Source: an uncultured SAR116 cluster alpha proteobacterium (GTDB lineage: Bacteria; Pseudomonadota; Alphaproteobacteria; Puniceispirillales; Marisalimonadaceae). From it: a stretch of 64,000 nt of DNA. The position numbers and the translations under genes are program-made. Below are positions 63,154 through 64,000 of this stretch, in pieces. The stretch spans positions 1 through 64,000 of the forward strand of contig CACOAO010000002.1 in the NCBI GenBank assembly GCA_902625215.1, given 5' to 3'. Numbering within the stretch: position 1 is the stretch's first letter; each line of letters opens with the position of its first letter. The notes beneath the pieces are model-generated. The model was not told where the DNA came from, searched no databases, and saw only the letters and a list, made by a program, of their open reading frames with translations.

Positions 63154-64000
63154 ATGTCCAATTATCCAGATACAAATATTTTCGACACACTGCCAAAAAT
63201 CCTTATACACAGAGCAGAGACTATACCAGATACAGTTGCTTTGAGGGATAAAGACTTAGGTATATGGAATGAAATTACATGGAAAGAATACAATGACAAC
63301 GTCTCATATTTGGCACTTAGCCTTTCTAAGAGAGGTTTTAAGTCAGGTAATGTAATTGGTTTAATTGGTGATAATAAACCTTCTTGGTTGTTTTTTGAAC
63401 TCGCCGCTCAAGCAATAGGAGGAATGAGCTTAGGTATTTATAGAGATACTTTAGATGAAGAAGTTGGTTATTTAATAAATGCCGCAAAAGTAAATTTTGT
63501 ATATGCAGAAGATCAAGAACAAGTTGATAAAATTCTTACAATTAAAAGACCTAAAAATAATCAGATCAATATATTCTATGAGGATAGTCGTGGCCTTAAA
63601 GAATTAAATGATCCAAAAATCACTGATATGCTTTTATTAATAGAAGAGGGTAAAGAAATAGCTTCCAAAGACCCTAATAAATATAAGAAGATGATAGGGA
63701 AAGTCTCGGGAAATGAAAATGCTATTTTATGCACCACTTCTGGAACAACATCAAATCCTAAATTAGCGATGCTTCCAGGGGCAAAGTTTATTGAGCATGT
63801 AAAAAGATATTTAAAAGTTGATCCAAAATCAATTGAAGATGAATATGTTTCAGTACTTCCTTTTCCATGGATAATGGAACAAACTTATGGTGTAGGTTTT
63901 AATATTGTTGGAGGAATGAAGGTAAATTTTCCTGAAAGACCTGAAACTGCTATGGAAGACATGCGAGAAGTTGGCCCAACCTTTATGCTCGGAGCTCCAA
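63154..64000 (+). CDS. Long-chain-type acyl-CoA synthetase / AMP-binding protein, 3' end cut by window
   Basis: This gene is missing from the ORF track because it has no stop before the right edge. The ATG at 63154 with AAAGG just upstream opens a frame of 282 codons without interruption. The protein is an adenylate-forming ligase of the FAA1-like (COG1022) type: DTLPKILIHRAETIPDTVALRDKD at the start, LGIYRDTLDEEVGYLINAAKV near 100, and the P-loop LCTTSGTTSNPKLAML near 190. The P-loop differs slightly from the usual TGxPKG. The C-terminal catalytic domain lies outside the window. Confidence 0.88.
   Translation, partial: MSNYPDTNIFDTLPKILIHRAETIPDTVALRDKDLGIWNEITWKEYNDNVSYLALSLSKRGFKSGNVIGLIGDNKPSWLFFELAAQAIGGMSLGIYRDTLDEEVGYLINAAKVNFVYAEDQEQVDKILTIKRPKNNQINIFYEDSRGLKELNDPKITDMLLLIEEGKEIASKDPNKYKKMIGKVSGNENAILCTTSGTTSNPKLAMLPGAKFIEHVKRYLKVDPKSIEDEYVSVLPFPWIMEQTYGVGFNIVGGMKVNFPERPETAMEDMREVGPTFMLGAP

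Noticed and set aside
1-64000. CRISPR arrays, prophage genes, transposases or rRNA genes
   Set aside because: No regularly spaced repeats, no phage or transposase proteins and no rRNA-like sequence were seen on either strand.

Overview
This 64 kb window is strongly AT-rich (roughly 70% A+T by eye) and tightly packed. Genes overlap by 1-17 bp, convergent genes abut or share stop codons, and few gaps exceed 200 bp. The gene families point to a streamlined, free-living marine alphaproteobacterium of the SAR11-like / HIMB59-AEGEAN-169 type: amino-acid and branched-chain ABC uptake, a tripartite tricarboxylate transporter, leucine catabolism, DmdB/DmdC-like genes and a reduced nitrogen-regulation set. 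The lineage is an inference; no rRNA or marker gene is present to fix it.

Layout. 1-9.0 kb is a surface-polysaccharide operon (an unrecognised membrane protein cut by the window edge, UDP-glucuronate decarboxylase, several glycosyltransferases, and a GT32-methyltransferase fusion). It ends beside a decayed tRNA-Arg copy (9.15 kb), a small orphan secreted protein and an intact tRNA-Arg(CCT) (9.9 kb), which looks like the border of a variable island. 10.1-17.7 kb holds an SDR and the minus-strand operon fbp-tkt-pgk-gap-rpe-gph (gluconeogenesis and non-oxidative pentose phosphate; no RuBisCO or phosphoribulokinase). 17.8-22.9 kb is a nitrogen block: a half-length, single-domain GlnE-like adenylyltransferase, two matching 17-bp palindromes, the ammonium transporter amtB, and glutamate dehydrogenase on the other strand. 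22.9-32.3 kb is a leucine-degradation operon (ivd-mccB-mccA-hmgL-liuC) continuing into an AhpD-like protein, a second acyl-CoA dehydrogenase and a CaiB-type CoA transferase. 32.3-40.8 kb holds a shikimate-dehydrogenase-like gene, a DUF3108 protein, an NrtS-like small membrane protein, an aminotransferase between two roughly 100-aa proteins, and a complete liv-type ABC transporter.

41.9-50.4 kb is the most interesting stretch. A TctCBA transporter with an elaborately structured leader is followed by a TauE/SafE permease, a ThDP-dependent enzyme, a four-domain rhodanese with a single active-site cysteine, a cysteine-dioxygenase-like cupin and an unusual DapA-family protein. Together these suggest uptake and breakdown of a small organic sulfur acid, with handling of sulfane sulfur and export of a sulfur anion. 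50.5-64 kb continues with four different acyl-CoA ligases, an alpha/beta hydrolase, O-acetylhomoserine sulfhydrylase, a fused indolepyruvate ferredoxin oxidoreductase and a divergent DmdB-like/DmdC-like pair. The last ligase runs off the window.

Themes: carbon enters as amino acids and small organic or sulfur acids and is activated to CoA thioesters, oxidised, and fed to gluconeogenesis. Expression appears to be tuned mostly by RNA hairpins (after livK, after tctC, in the tctC leader, at the tkt and gdh ribosome-binding sites) rather than by regulators, none of which is encoded here. All identifications are from reading the sequence; no database search was run.
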